From: Coprobacillus cateniformis
Lineage (GTDB): Bacteria > Bacillota_I > Bacilli_A > Erysipelotrichales > Coprobacillaceae
Assembly (NCBI RefSeq): GCF_009767585.1
Contig: NZ_WSNW01000001.1
Location: 310,001 to 374,000, forward strand
Length of the DNA: 64,000 bases
Direction: 5' to 3'
Every line of letters begins with the position of its first letter. The stretch's first letter is position 1. Shown one piece after another: positions 51,927 to 61,094 of this stretch. The notes beneath the pieces are model-generated. The model worked only from the letters and a program-made list of their open reading frames with translations. It was not told the DNA's origin and did no database searches. The position numbers were made by a program, and so were the translations under genes.

Positions 51927-53708
51927 TTAATCCTTTAACATTAGTGAATCATATTCTTCTTTACTTATAAATGGATACATGTCTTCAATGGAAGGAGTAA
52001 CAAACTCCCCATTAGCACCAATTCTTGACATAACCTTAGGCGTAATTGGATCATCAAGTCTTTGTTCAATTTCTAAAATAACCTGACCAGTTTGTTCAAA
52101 TAACCATTTTAAGCACTCATCCAAATCACTGTTTTTATAACAACATTTATAATTAAATCCGAATGTATCTGCAACTTTAGAAAAAGAAGGAAAACTAATA
52201 CCACTTTCTGCATCACATCCCACATTAAATCCATTAAAGAAATTTTTACATGTTTGTCTAATCGCATTATATCCATCATTTGAAAAAACAACAATTTTAA
52301 TAGGTAGATTATAATGTTTTATTGTTTGAAGTTCTTGTAAATTCATCATTATACTACCATCACCAGTTACACAAATAACATCTTTTTTACATGCAATAGC
52401 AGTCCCTACAGCGGCTGGTAAATCATACCCCATAGACCCACAATTATTATTAGCAATAATCCTTGATTTCTCATATTTAACACCAATTTGCAATTTAGAG
52501 CTAATACCAGTATTATTACCTAAAACAGTTATACTATCATTGTTCTCATACTCTTGGTACTTTTTCCAAAACATATAAGAACATACTCTTTCATTGATAT
52601 TCAAATTTTCAATTGCTTCAAATGGTGTAAATCTATTCTTTAATTTGTGACAATACTCTATCCATTCATTATTTACAAATGTATTACTTAGTTTAGGTAT
52701 ACAATACTCAAAAAATTCTCTTAAATCCGAATTAATAAAACAATCAACTCTAACACCTGGTTTTTTAACTTCATACTTGTCCACATCTATCATTATAATT
52801 TTAGCATGAGGCGCAAATTTGTCTTGGGTATATCCTGTTGTTTTAAACCCAAGACTAGTACCTAAAGCAATAATCAAATCAGCATTTTGCAAAATAAAAT
52901 TTCCTGTTCTTGGACCAATAAATCCAGATAATCCATAATATAAATCATAATCATCATACATTACGTCGGCTGCGATTGCTGATGCAACTATAGGTATTCT
53001 TATTTTATTTGCAAATTCTCTAAACAATGATAAATTACCACTATTTGCAATACCATTACCTGCAAGAATTACAGGCCTTTTTGCTTTACAAAGCATTTGA
53101 TTTAATTGAACAAAATCTGATTCATTGAAATTCGGTGTATTCTCAATAGAATCAACTGGATATAAGTCAGCCTCATCAATAAGTACATTTTGGATATCTA
53201 ACGGAATATCTAACCAGACTGGTCCTCTTCGTCCAGACAAAGCAATATGAACAGCTTTATATATCTCTTTCTTTATTGAAAATGGATCTATAATCATTTT
53301 AGAATATTTTGTCATATTTTTAACAGAACCTATAATATCAAATTCTTGATTTCCTCTAAATCTTAATGGTAATCCTGTTTTTGCTACTGATAATTCATAT
53401 CTCATTTGACCAGACATTATAAACATAGGAACACTATCAACCCATGCGCCCATAACCCCAGTCAATGCATTTGTTGCTCCTGGTCCACTAGTTACACAAA
53501 CTGCCGCCATATTCCCAGAAATTTTAGCATATCCTTCTGCAGCAATAGAACATGCCTGTTCATGATGTTGAAATACAACATTCATGTTTTTATTTAATCC
53601 CAATGCATTATCTAAATGCATTGCTCCTCCTCCAACAACAGCAAAGCAATCAGTAATTCCATATTCAATTAAAGATTCTATAACTATATCTGCAACTCGT
53701 TTTTTCAT
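51927..53708 (-). CDS. ThDP-dependent acetolactate-synthase-like enzyme, probably YerE-like
   Basis: A 593-residue ThDP enzyme with three domains. The catalytic glutamate lies in QHHEQACSIAAEGYAK, the middle domain is AHKIIMIDVD-like FAD/nucleotide binding, and the ThDP motif is VTGDGSIMMNLQELQTIKHY with SNDGYN. It is not in an isoleucine-valine operon. With rfbFGH in the same locus, the best precedent is YerE of Yersinia pseudotuberculosis, which adds a two-carbon unit from pyruvate to a CDP-3,6-dideoxy-4-ketohexose to make a branched-chain sugar. I chose the ATG at 53708, right after the reductase stop. Family certain, substrate inferred. Confidence 0.82.
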   Translation of the reverse strand: MKKRVADIVIESLIEYGITDCFAVVGGGAMHLDNALGLNKNMNVVFQHHEQACSIAAEGYAKISGNMAAVCVTSGPGATNALTGVMGAWVDSVPMFIMSGQMRYELSVAKTGLPLRFRGNQEFDIIGSVKNMTKYSKMIIDPFSIKKEIYKAVHIALSGRRGPVWLDIPLDIQNVLIDEADLYPVDSIENTPNFNESDFVQLNQMLCKAKRPVILAGNGIANSGNLSLFREFANKIRIPIVASAIAADVMYDDYDLYYGLSGFIGPRTGNFILQNADLIIALGTSLGFKTTGYTQDKFAPHAKIIMIDVDKYEVKKPGVRVDCFINSDLREFFEYCIPKLSNTFVNNEWIEYCHKLKNRFTPFEAIENLNINERVCSYMFWKKYQEYENNDSITVLGNNTGISSKLQIGVKYEKSRIIANNNCGSMGYDLPAAVGTAIACKKDVICVTGDGSIMMNLQELQTIKHYNLPIKIVVFSNDGYNAIRQTCKNFFNGFNVGCDAESGISFPSFSKVADTFGFNYKCCYKNSDLDECLKWLFEQTGQVILEIEQRLDDPITPKVMSRIGANGEFVTPSIEDMYPFISKEEYDSLMLKD

Positions 53709-53709
53709 A

Positions 53710-54555
53710 TTAATTTTTCTCCAATTCACTTTCAATCTGTAATTTTATACCTTCATCTAATTGAATAAATTGATAATCTCCTATTTCATCCAATAATCTT
53801 GAAATATCAGGAGTATACTCATTATTCATCCCATCTTTTAATATATTAATCTTTAAATTGCTATCCATAATATCTAAAACTTTTTCAGCAATTTCGACAA
53901 GAGTATATCTAGAACCACTTGCTATGTTGTAATCATGATATTTAGGTTTATTCTCAATAAAATAAGATAATATATTTGCTAAGTCATATACTTGAATATA
54001 ATCGAAAATACAGTTCTGATGTATTGTTATATCTTGATTAGATAAAACACTATGAATACAATGAGTTATAAATTTTGATTCCCAATCTCCAGGTCCATAG
54101 CACGCAAACAGTCTTAGATTATAAACATTTTCACTACTTAAAGCTAAATGTGACATTATGTACTTAGCAAAACCATATTCATCTTTTGGAATTGATCGGT
54201 CAAAGTCTGTCTCACTAATTTGAATCATAGATTTACTTTTATCTAATTCAGCACCTGATCCAATAAATATTAATTTTTTACAGTATTCTCTTACTCGATA
54301 AAAATTCATAAAACATCGCAAACTATTCTCTAACATTGTTGCATTTTGATCTAAAATATTTTTTATTGGGTTAGGATTAGCACTATGAATTATAATATCA
54401 AAACAATTATCTTTAACATATTTCTCAACTGCCTTAGTGTCTAATAAATTTAATTCGTTTCTTGTTGGAGCATAAATATTATATTTAGTTTTTAAAATTG
54501 GTACTATGTTAATTCCAATTAACCCAGTACCTCCTGTAAATAGTATTTTAATCAT
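53710..54555 (-). CDS. NAD-dependent epimerase/reductase (extended SDR)
   Basis: A 281-residue SDR: ILFTGGTGLIGINIV for cofactor binding, IIHSANPNP, and DEYGFAKYIMSH with the catalytic Tyr and Lys (Y-x3-K). The ATG at 54555 has GGAGGG four bases upstream; longer frames run into the GC-rich palindrome beside the IS110 element. It is adjacent to the YerE-like enzyme. A 4-keto reductase (Abe/Prt type) or the YerF-like reductase of the branched side chain are the most likely roles. No sequence feature here separates them. Confidence 0.8.
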   Translation of the reverse strand: MIKILFTGGTGLIGINIVPILKTKYNIYAPTRNELNLLDTKAVEKYVKDNCFDIIIHSANPNPIKNILDQNATMLENSLRCFMNFYRVREYCKKLIFIGSGAELDKSKSMIQISETDFDRSIPKDEYGFAKYIMSHLALSSENVYNLRLFACYGPGDWESKFITHCIHSVLSNQDITIHQNCIFDYIQVYDLANILSYFIENKPKYHDYNIASGSRYTLVEIAEKVLDIMDSNLKINILKDGMNNEYTPDISRLLDEIGDYQFIQLDEGIKLQIESELEKN

Positions 54556-54569
54556 TTTTCCCTCCATCT

Positions 54570-54592
54570 CGTGGCGCTTCGCTCCACGCCAC
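54570..54592. repeat. GC-rich palindrome at the IS110 boundary
   Basis: GTGGCG and CGCCAC flank a short spacer at 54571-54592, with internal GCTTCGC. It is the most GC-rich short segment in this AT-rich area and lies between the reductase ribosome binding site and the IS110 left end. It may be part of the target or of the element end. Confidence 0.5.
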
Positions 54593-54603
54593 AAATATTT
54601 CAT

Positions 54604-54850
54604 TAAACCTACTTTTCCTAGTTAACGTTCTGTGCTACCATTAAAGAGAGGTGGTATACTACAGAGCATGAGGAGGAGAGTAGGCAATTCTACTCCATTA
54701 GAATATCCTGAATTTTTATAAGTCGCCGTTATCTTTTCAAGCACAAATAAGTAGGACTTAGAGCCTGGACACTTAAGATTGTTTCAATCAACACAGTGAT
54801 ATAGCTTAGATAACAGTCAATGTCACCTCTCTTCTTTTTGAAAGGAGAGA
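54604..54850 (+). ncRNA. candidate bridge RNA of the IS110 element
   Basis: A noncoding 5' segment with local structure: GAGTAG-gcaatt-CTACTC (54678-54695), a near-palindrome around GTGGTATACTAC (about 54648-54659), and a terminator-like hairpin at 54827-54856 just before the transposase ATG. In the IS110 group the RNA from this region has target-binding and donor-binding loops that direct recombination. I cannot fix the loops without other copies to compare. Confidence 0.5.
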
Positions 54851-54856
54851 TTTTTT
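54827..54856 (+). terminator. terminator-like hairpin overlapping the transposase ribosome binding site
   Basis: CTCTC(tt)CTTT pairs with AAAGGAGAG (one 2-base bulge, 3-base loop), followed by ATTTTTT and the ATG at 54857. The AAAGGAG ribosome binding site is inside the 3' arm. It can end the bridge RNA and hold transposase translation low. Confidence 0.65.
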
Positions 54857-56119
54857 ATGTTAAAGACTGTTCGCTACAACTGTAGTGGTATGGATATTGA
54901 CAAGAATTCTATTGTCGCTACTATTGGCATCACTAACAAGAAAAACAATGTCACTGAATATGTCCAAGAAACTTTCTCTACTTTAAATTCTGATTTGTTT
55001 CGTTTGAAAAATTGGCTTATTTCTTATAACTGTAAAGATGTCTGCATGGAATCTACTGGCGAGTATTGGATTCCTATTTTTAACATCTTAGAAGATGACT
55101 TTAACGTCTGTCTTACCCATCCTAAATACGTTAAGGCTATTAAAGGGAAGAAGACTGACAAGAAAGATTCCTTATGGATCTGTGATCTCTTTAAACATGA
55201 TCTTGTTAAATCTTCTTTTATTCCGCCCAAAGAGATTCGTGCTCTTCGTGAACTATGTCGATATCGTTATAAACTTATTTGTATGCGTTCTTCTGAACGT
55301 AATCGATATCAAAATAGTATGACTGTTTCTAACATTGGCTTAGCCTCTGTTGTAACTGATCCTTTTGGTAAAACGGCTTCTCGCATCATGGATGAAGTTC
55401 TTTCTTGTAATATCCTTGATGACGATAAGATACGTAAACTTATCCATGGTAGTTGTAAAAATAAGGATAAGATTTTAGAGTCTATCAAAGATTGTAACAT
55501 TGAAAGTGATCAACATTTCAAAATGACGGAAGCTAAAGTTCATATGCAGGAACTAGATCAACACATTGAAGCTTGTACAATAGAAATAGTAAAACGCGCT
55601 TCTCCACTATTGGATCAATTTATACATATTACAGAACTTCCAGGAATTCAATTAACATCAGCGATTATCATCCTTTCAGAAATTGGTTTAGATATGACAC
55701 AATTTGAAAATGATAAACAACTTATGTCTTGGGCAGGATTAGCTCCTGCGAATAACGAAAGTGCCAATAAAAAGAAATCCGTTCGCATTTCTAAAGCTGG
55801 TCAATATCTCAAACCAGTACTTGTACAATGTGCACTAGCCGCTATCAAAAATCCAGATAATTACTTTGTGATCAAATATAATCGCATCAAGAAAAGACGA
55901 GGACACAAGAAAGCTATTATCGCTATTGCGAGAATGATACTTACCAGTATCTATCATATGATTCTTACAGGTGAGACCTTTAATCTTTCCGATTATGAAT
56001 CCTTTAAAAATCCAACAACAAAGCCAAAACAACAACCAGAAATGACAGTAGAATCAGCCTTAGAATTTCTCAAACAATCAGGAATAGGCGTTTCGACAAT
56101 TCAGAATAATCTAATGTAA
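54857..56119 (+). CDS. IS110 family transposase (DEDD recombinase)
   Basis: A 420-residue protein. The N-terminal RuvC-like DEDD domain has D13 in GMDIDKNS, E65 in CMESTGEYW and D101/D104 in KKTDKKDS. A coiled region follows and the C-terminal Tnp_20 domain has LPGIQLTSAIIILSEIG and SWAGLAPANNESANKKKS with the presumed nucleophilic serine. All catalytic residues are present and the frame is full length. It should act together with the bridge RNA encoded 5' of it. AAAGGAG precedes the ATG but is buried in a hairpin. Confidence 0.95.
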   Translation: MLKTVRYNCSGMDIDKNSIVATIGITNKKNNVTEYVQETFSTLNSDLFRLKNWLISYNCKDVCMESTGEYWIPIFNILEDDFNVCLTHPKYVKAIKGKKTDKKDSLWICDLFKHDLVKSSFIPPKEIRALRELCRYRYKLICMRSSERNRYQNSMTVSNIGLASVVTDPFGKTASRIMDEVLSCNILDDDKIRKLIHGSCKNKDKILESIKDCNIESDQHFKMTEAKVHMQELDQHIEACTIEIVKRASPLLDQFIHITELPGIQLTSAIIILSEIGLDMTQFENDKQLMSWAGLAPANNESANKKKSVRISKAGQYLKPVLVQCALAAIKNPDNYFVIKYNRIKKRRGHKKAIIAIARMILTSIYHMILTGETFNLSDYESFKNPTTKPKQQPEMTVESALEFLKQSGIGVSTIQNNLM

Positions 56120-56202
56120 ATATTTGGTTTTTTTCTACAAAATCCGTACTTGTTTTTAAGTCTGCCTTTTTTTATACTTTTTTCTATATTTTTGTTTCAC
56201 AC

Positions 56203-57909
56203 TTAATCCTCTTCATATTTTATTTTGTATACACACATATCATTATTTCCATATTGATTTGGAAACTGTCGCTTTATTATTTTATATTTTTCAAATTTTA
56301 TATTTGGAAATGTTGTGTTTAGATATCCGTCAACATTAGCATAATCAAAATAAAATTTGTATTTACCTGATTTCATTAACTCGTATGTTTTTTCACGACT
56401 TTCTAATAAAGGAATAAAATTGTTATATAGTGTAAAACCATTTTCATATTCGCCAAGAATAATTTCATCATCAAATTCTCTTAAGCTTATCATAGCTTCC
56501 TTCTCTCCAAAATTAATATGCTTAAAATTATATCTATATATAAATAAAGAATTTCCAAAACAAATAAGTAAAAAATATATAATAACTGCATTATTTATAT
56601 TATATATTTTTGGATAAATTAAAATAATAATTATAATAATACTAGGTAATAAAAAAAATAAAAACGATATTAAAATATCAGTGCTATTATATTGTGTGTA
56701 TCCAATATTTCCAAAGAAAAATTTTTTAATAAAGCATAAAATTATAACTAGTATAGTTAATAAATTTATTGATTTTAGTGTGTTAATTTTTCCTTCAATT
56801 CTATAATAAATAAATAATTCATAAAACAACATACAAAATACTGGTAATAATACAATAATTTTCCTATTAATAAAGTCTTCTGTAACCAATGTTTGAATAA
56901 ATAAAGAAAAAATAGTTAGTGTAGAAAATATAATTGTTTCATTTTTTTCTTTAAAAAAGCATAAAATTTGTTTTAAAAAAATAAACAATCCTATTAAAAA
57001 TGGTGTACAATATATAAATAAGTTTGATGTAAAAAAACTGATTACTCTATTAAAAAATATCAAGAAATTATTGTTTGAAATTGCATACATTGTATTATAT
57101 TGAAAATCATTCATTATCATAATTGTATTTGTCAAAAAATCTGTTCCCCAATACATATAATAAATTTGAGATATAAAACAGCCTATACCTATACCTATTA
57201 TTCCAAACAATAAACATTCTCGTGCTTTTTTGAATTCTTTCATATAAAACAAATAAATTATAAATAATATAAAAGAAATACAAAGAAAAGAATTTGTAAT
57301 ATATACTAAAAACATGGATATAGATGTTAACAAACCTATTATGAAACTGCGTAATTTATTTTTATCACTTAATTTAATAAACAAGTAACATATTAGACAA
57401 ACAAATAACATTCGAAATATAGTTGGTTCAACTGTTCTGCTTGCATTATAAATAATAAAATTAGAAACGAGAAGAAACATAAATATGATTTTTAAATTAT
57501 GATTTTTAAAATTATACTTTTTCTCAATTTCTATAAATATAGCATAAATAATTATAAAAGTAATAAGTGTAGTTATGACAATTGGTATTCTAAAGCCAAA
57601 ATAGTTATCTCCAAAAACAAACAACCCTATCATAATAAATATATTTCCAATAAAGTTAAGTATAACTTGGCCACTCATATTTATAAAGTCAACTCCAAAA
57701 TATGAATTTGGATTTATAGAATTAAAGTTTATAGTATTTAATGCTAGATTACCATATATTCCTTCATCTACTGGTGAATAATCTAATAAACTATTTGGTG
57801 GAATGTCTCCGTCCAGAAATATTAATCTTACAAAAAATAATAAAAGTAATAATCCTAAAATTAGAAAATAACTTTTCTTACTTTTAACAATGTGTATAAT
57901 TTTATTCAT
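56203..57909 (-). CDS. GT-C-like multi-spanning membrane glycosyltransferase (ArnT/PMT-like)
   Basis: A 568-residue membrane protein with about 11-13 helices. After the first helix the loop reads DIPPNSLLDYSPVDEGIYG, carrying the acidic DE pair that binds the metal and lipid-linked donor in the PMT/ArnT superfamily, and ASRTVEPTIFRMLF follows. The C-terminal 110 residues are soluble and extracytoplasmic. Such enzymes use polyprenyl-phosphate sugars, which fits the DPM1-like GT2 gene upstream that makes such donors. GGAGG precedes the ATG at 57909. A Wzy polymerase role is the alternative, since no other polymerase is seen in this locus. Confidence 0.65.
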   Translation of the reverse strand: MNKIIHIVKSKKSYFLILGLLLLLFFVRLIFLDGDIPPNSLLDYSPVDEGIYGNLALNTINFNSINPNSYFGVDFINMSGQVILNFIGNIFIMIGLFVFGDNYFGFRIPIVITTLITFIIIYAIFIEIEKKYNFKNHNLKIIFMFLLVSNFIIYNASRTVEPTIFRMLFVCLICYLFIKLSDKNKLRSFIIGLLTSISMFLVYITNSFLCISFILFIIYLFYMKEFKKARECLLFGIIGIGIGCFISQIYYMYWGTDFLTNTIMIMNDFQYNTMYAISNNNFLIFFNRVISFFTSNLFIYCTPFLIGLFIFLKQILCFFKEKNETIIFSTLTIFSLFIQTLVTEDFINRKIIVLLPVFCMLFYELFIYYRIEGKINTLKSINLLTILVIILCFIKKFFFGNIGYTQYNSTDILISFLFFLLPSIIIIIILIYPKIYNINNAVIIYFLLICFGNSLFIYRYNFKHINFGEKEAMISLREFDDEIILGEYENGFTLYNNFIPLLESREKTYELMKSGKYKFYFDYANVDGYLNTTFPNIKFEKYKIIKRQFPNQYGNNDMCVYKIKYEED

Positions 57910-58375
57910 TTTTTCCTCCACTTAATTACCTCTAGAATAAACTTTTTATTCTATATATATATATAGAATTTATATTTAATTGATAATCACCTATTTTGAC
58001 CTATTAAATGTAATTATTTAAAGTATAATTTACTATCTTGTATAATGATTTATACAATAATTATAAGTTAAATTTTACCTAGTCACTTAATAAATCTACT
58101 TACTTCAAAATAACATCTAATTTCTTTGCTCATGGATTTGTAAAACTAAAATATGAAAATTACAATAAAAATCAATAAAGAATATATTTTTATTTTTTAA
58201 AAACTTCAAAATTTATATTTTACTACAAATAGCTAATTGTTAATCAAAGATATATAAAATATATAAATAGAATAGAACATTAGTTTTTATCTATATGACA
58301 TTTAATAGTATTCACAACCTATAAATAGGCCTTTTGGTTTATAAGTTCTCATTATTAGATATATTTAGTTACCTA
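57910..58375. other. AT-rich noncoding gap inside locus 2
   Basis: About 465 bases with no open frame of note and very high AT content. It contains a 22-bp palindrome ATTCTATATATATATATAGA-AT (57949-57970) and a TTGTATAA/TTATACAA-like dyad near 58035-58055. It may hold a promoter for the GT-C-like gene or be the remains of a deleted gene; I cannot tell. Confidence 0.4.
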
Positions 58376-59311
58376 TTAAATATCATCAAAATTCCAACTT
58401 TCTTCTAATACTACCAACGGAAATTGTTTAGATCTTTCCAATAATTCACCAATATATTCTCCTATAATCCCAATACATCCAATTATAATTGATAAAAATT
58501 CAAATAATATACAAGCTATGATATATATTATTATCTCACTAAAACAATAATTGATAATAGAAAATATTATTATTCCTATGTTTAAGATAAAAAAGAAAAT
58601 AAAAGAGAGTAAACCAAAAATAGATATAATTCTTAATGGTTTATTTGAATTTTCCACAAGTGAAATAATTGCAGTATCTAAATAGGAAAAAAAGGTATAA
58701 CTTGATTTTCCATGTTCACGTCCTGGTTGAACATAATCAATGAATTTTACTTCAAATCCTAAGGAGGTAATTAAAAATCTAAAGTTAGGATTGGGATTAT
58801 ATATTTTTTTCATTTCATTAACAATTTTTCTATCATATAGTCCAAATCCTGTTATTTGATCTAATTCATTTTCTGATATAAACAATCTCATAATTTTATA
58901 GTATTGTTTCCTGATAAAATACATTTTCTTGCTTTCTTTACTTGAAATTTTTCTTCCTAATATTAATTTATTTCCAGCCTCCCATTTTTTTATAAATTGT
59001 GGTATAAGTGATGGAGGATCTTGTAAATCACATGCCATTGTTAATATAGCATCTCCTGGTGTATTAAAAAAACCAAAAGCTCCTGATCTTCCAGGACCGA
59101 AATTTCTTGTATTCATTAAGACAATCACATTTTTATCTTTAAGTGCAATATCTTTTAATATAGTTCTTGAATTATCAGTTGATTTATTATCAATAAATAA
59201 AATTTTATATTCATATTCTATATCTTTCATTTGTTTTTTTATTTCAGTATATATTCTAGTAATATTTTCTTCCTCATTATAACAAGGTATACAAAAGCCG
59301 ATTGTTTTCAT
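58376..59311 (-). CDS. polyprenyl-phosphate glycosyltransferase (GtrB/DPM1-like GT2)
   Basis: A 311-residue protein with a GT2 domain (IGFCIPCYNEEENI, FIDNKSTDNS, MACDLQDPP with the DxD-like acidic pair) and two C-terminal membrane helices (about 228-250 and 265-288). GREHGKSSYTFFSYLD is the conserved R-x-x-G-x-S motif of this group. It makes a polyprenyl-phosphate-sugar on the inner face, donor for GT-C enzymes outside such as the gene downstream. It precedes that gene with a 466-base gap. Confidence 0.9.
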   Translation of the reverse strand: MKTIGFCIPCYNEEENITRIYTEIKKQMKDIEYEYKILFIDNKSTDNSRTILKDIALKDKNVIVLMNTRNFGPGRSGAFGFFNTPGDAILTMACDLQDPPSLIPQFIKKWEAGNKLILGRKISSKESKKMYFIRKQYYKIMRLFISENELDQITGFGLYDRKIVNEMKKIYNPNPNFRFLITSLGFEVKFIDYVQPGREHGKSSYTFFSYLDTAIISLVENSNKPLRIISIFGLLSFIFFFILNIGIIIFSIINYCFSEIIIYIIACILFEFLSIIIGCIGIIGEYIGELLERSKQFPLVVLEESWNFDDI

Positions 59312-59359
59312 AAAAACCCCCTCCTAATGTTTTTTGCTATGATTCTAGCATATATCATC

Positions 59360-60043
59360 TCATATTTTATCTAAAAAAAATTGTTGAACTAAACATTCTT
59401 TCTTTTTTCTTTTTCGGATTGTAATTTTATTATTTTCATTCGTTACAACTGCATCAGCGGGAATTTTTTGATTATAAATACATACATTTGCCCCTATAGA
59501 TACACGATCGCCTATAGATTGATTTCCAATTAATTTTGCACCAGTTCCAAAAAAAACACCTTTTCCTATTTTAGGGGCAGTCTCACCATTTTGATCCAAT
59601 GCTGTATTAATAGTTACATTTTGGAAGACTACTAAGTAATCAGAATAATCAGCATTTCCTATTACACTTCCAACTGCATGGTAAAATACAAATATCTTTG
59701 GTAATTTGCATTTATATGTCACAAACATTCCTGAAATAATTCTTATTAAGTTAACCAGCTTAGAACATATTTTTTCATCACCGCCATCTAACCATATTTG
59801 ATTACCTAAAAAATATAAAAATTGGGTATATTGATCAGTATGAAGATGATTAAAATATGTTTCTCCATCTTTTTTATAACCAGGAATTTTAATTGGACGA
59901 AAACAAAATTCTAATCTTTTTAGAGCTATATCAAACGAATGTCTTATTAATTCTTTAGATATATCATTTTCATCAGGGAAAAAGGTATTTAACTGATTTA
60001 TTACATAATCAAGTAATCTTTCATTAGTTAGAGAACAAATCAT
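59360..60043 (-). CDS. serine-acetyltransferase-like hexapeptide protein
   Basis: A 227-residue protein. The N-terminal 110 residues are helical (SKELIRHSFDIALKRLEFCF), and the C-terminal half is a left-handed beta-helix like CysE/EpsC: YHAVGSVIGNADYSDYLVVF, NVTINTALDQNGETAPKIGK and GTGAKLIGNQSIGDRVSIGA. The usual CysE GHG motif is not clearly kept. In polysaccharide loci such proteins acetylate sugars. It overlaps the nucleotidyltransferase gene by four bases, and GGGAGG precedes its ATG. The true acceptor is unknown. Confidence 0.78.
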   Translation of the reverse strand: MICSLTNERLLDYVINQLNTFFPDENDISKELIRHSFDIALKRLEFCFRPIKIPGYKKDGETYFNHLHTDQYTQFLYFLGNQIWLDGGDEKICSKLVNLIRIISGMFVTYKCKLPKIFVFYHAVGSVIGNADYSDYLVVFQNVTINTALDQNGETAPKIGKGVFFGTGAKLIGNQSIGDRVSIGANVCIYNQKIPADAVVTNENNKITIRKRKKKECLVQQFFLDKI

Positions 60044-61089
60044 GTTAATTTACCTCCCTTTTCTATTTCGGTCAAAATGATTTTTGCAGAATTTAATTCT
60101 TCTATTTGCCCCATATCTAACCATTTATCTTCAGTTATTGGATAAACTCCGACTTTTAGATTATCATCTTTAAGTCGATTGATAACTGTAGGGAAATCAA
60201 CGACTTCTTCAGTACCAATGTAATCAAAAATGATAGGCTCTACAATATAAACACCTGTATTCACTAAAATCATATATGTTGGTTTTTCTTTTGACTCAAC
60301 AATTTTTTGATTTTCATCAATTGTTATGACCCCATACGGAACATGTATAGATTTAAGGGAAACTACCATAGTTACTATATTATTTGATTGTTTATGGTAT
60401 TCATATATCTCATCATAGTTTTCTAAAACTAAAATATCACAATTTGTAAGAAAAAAAGTTTCTTTAATTTGCTCTTTTACATAATATAATCCGCCACCTG
60501 TTCCAAGTTGTTTAATTTCTTCTCCATAATAAACATTATACTCATGATTGTTTTCTTCAAAATAACTTTTTATCATTTCTTTTTTATGATTTACAATCAA
60601 GTAAAAATTCTTACTACCGTATTCATAAAATGAATCCATAATCATTTCTATCATTGGTTTATCATGAATAACAGGAACAAGGGGTTTGGGAAGAATCTTT
60701 GTATATGGATAAAGTCGGGTTCCTAAACCACCAGCCATAATAACAATTGGATAATTATATTTATGTTGATGGTTTTGTTTTATTGGAAAATAAATATCAA
60801 TTAGTTCACTCTTACTATTGATAATAGGTATTAAGGTGTGTTTTGAGTGTTTATATTTAGCTTCAATTTTGTTAAGGCAATATTCAAAATTAATATTAAC
60901 AAAGGGCTCTATTGTAATATTTCTAACACCAAATACATGTGAACAATCAACTAAATCTCGACGTGTAAAAACTCCATAAACTTTTCCATTTTTAAGTACT
61001 ATTAATCCTTTAACACTATTGTGCGTCATTTTATTGACTGCATCTGATAATTGTATGGTTATGTCTACAACGTAATCTTTTAAATTCAT
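60040..61089 (-). CDS. CBS-domain sugar nucleotidyltransferase (LegF/PtmE-like architecture)
   Basis: A 349-residue protein with two CBS domains (residues 1-110) fused to an NTP_transferase domain: IVIMAGGLGTRLYPYTKILPKPL with KP for phosphate binding (cut here by the 20-residue limit into its parts), LTNCDILV and VDFPTVINRL. The same architecture is found in PtmE, a GlcN-1-phosphate guanylyltransferase, and its relatives in legionaminic acid and heptose loci. With NeuB and NeuC in the locus, a legionaminic-type GDP-sugar route is possible. It lies between rfbH and the acetyltransferase gene with minimal spacing. Confidence 0.82.
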   Translation of the reverse strand: MNLKDYVVDITIQLSDAVNKMTHNSVKGLIVLKNGKVYGVFTRRDLVDCSHVFGVRNITIEPFVNINFEYCLNKIEAKYKHSKHTLIPIINSKSELIDIYFPIKQNHQHKYNYPIVIMAGGLGTRLYPYTKILPKPLVPVIHDKPMIEMIMDSFYEYGSKNFYLIVNHKKEMIKSYFEENNHEYNVYYGEEIKQLGTGGGLYYVKEQIKETFFLTNCDILVLENYDEIYEYHKQSNNIVTMVVSLKSIHVPYGVITIDENQKIVESKEKPTYMILVNTGVYIVEPIIFDYIGTEEVVDFPTVINRLKDDNLKVGVYPITEDKWLDMGQIEELNSAKIILTEIEKGGKLT

Positions 61090-61094
61090 ATTAA

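Larger units (their letters stand above)
54593..56190 (+). mobile_element. IS110-family insertion sequence
   Basis: One IS110 transposase gene with about 250 noncoding bases 5' and up to about 80 bases 3'. There are no terminal inverted repeats, as usual for the IS110 group, so exact ends cannot be set by eye. The long 5' noncoding end is the side where IS110-group elements encode the bridge RNA. It is on the plus strand, against the surrounding minus-strand locus, and falls between two genes without breaking either. The transposase is intact, so it may be active. Confidence 0.8.

Noticed and set aside
51927..53708. Housekeeping acetolactate synthase (IlvB)
   Set aside because: No ilvN, ilvC or leu genes nearby and the position inside a dideoxy sugar locus favours a sugar-modifying enzyme.
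54593..56125. AAATATTT at 54593-54600 and 56118-56125 as a target-site duplication of the IS110 element
   Set aside because: The right copy overlaps the transposase stop codon and IS110 elements normally make little or no duplication, so this is probably chance in AT-rich DNA.
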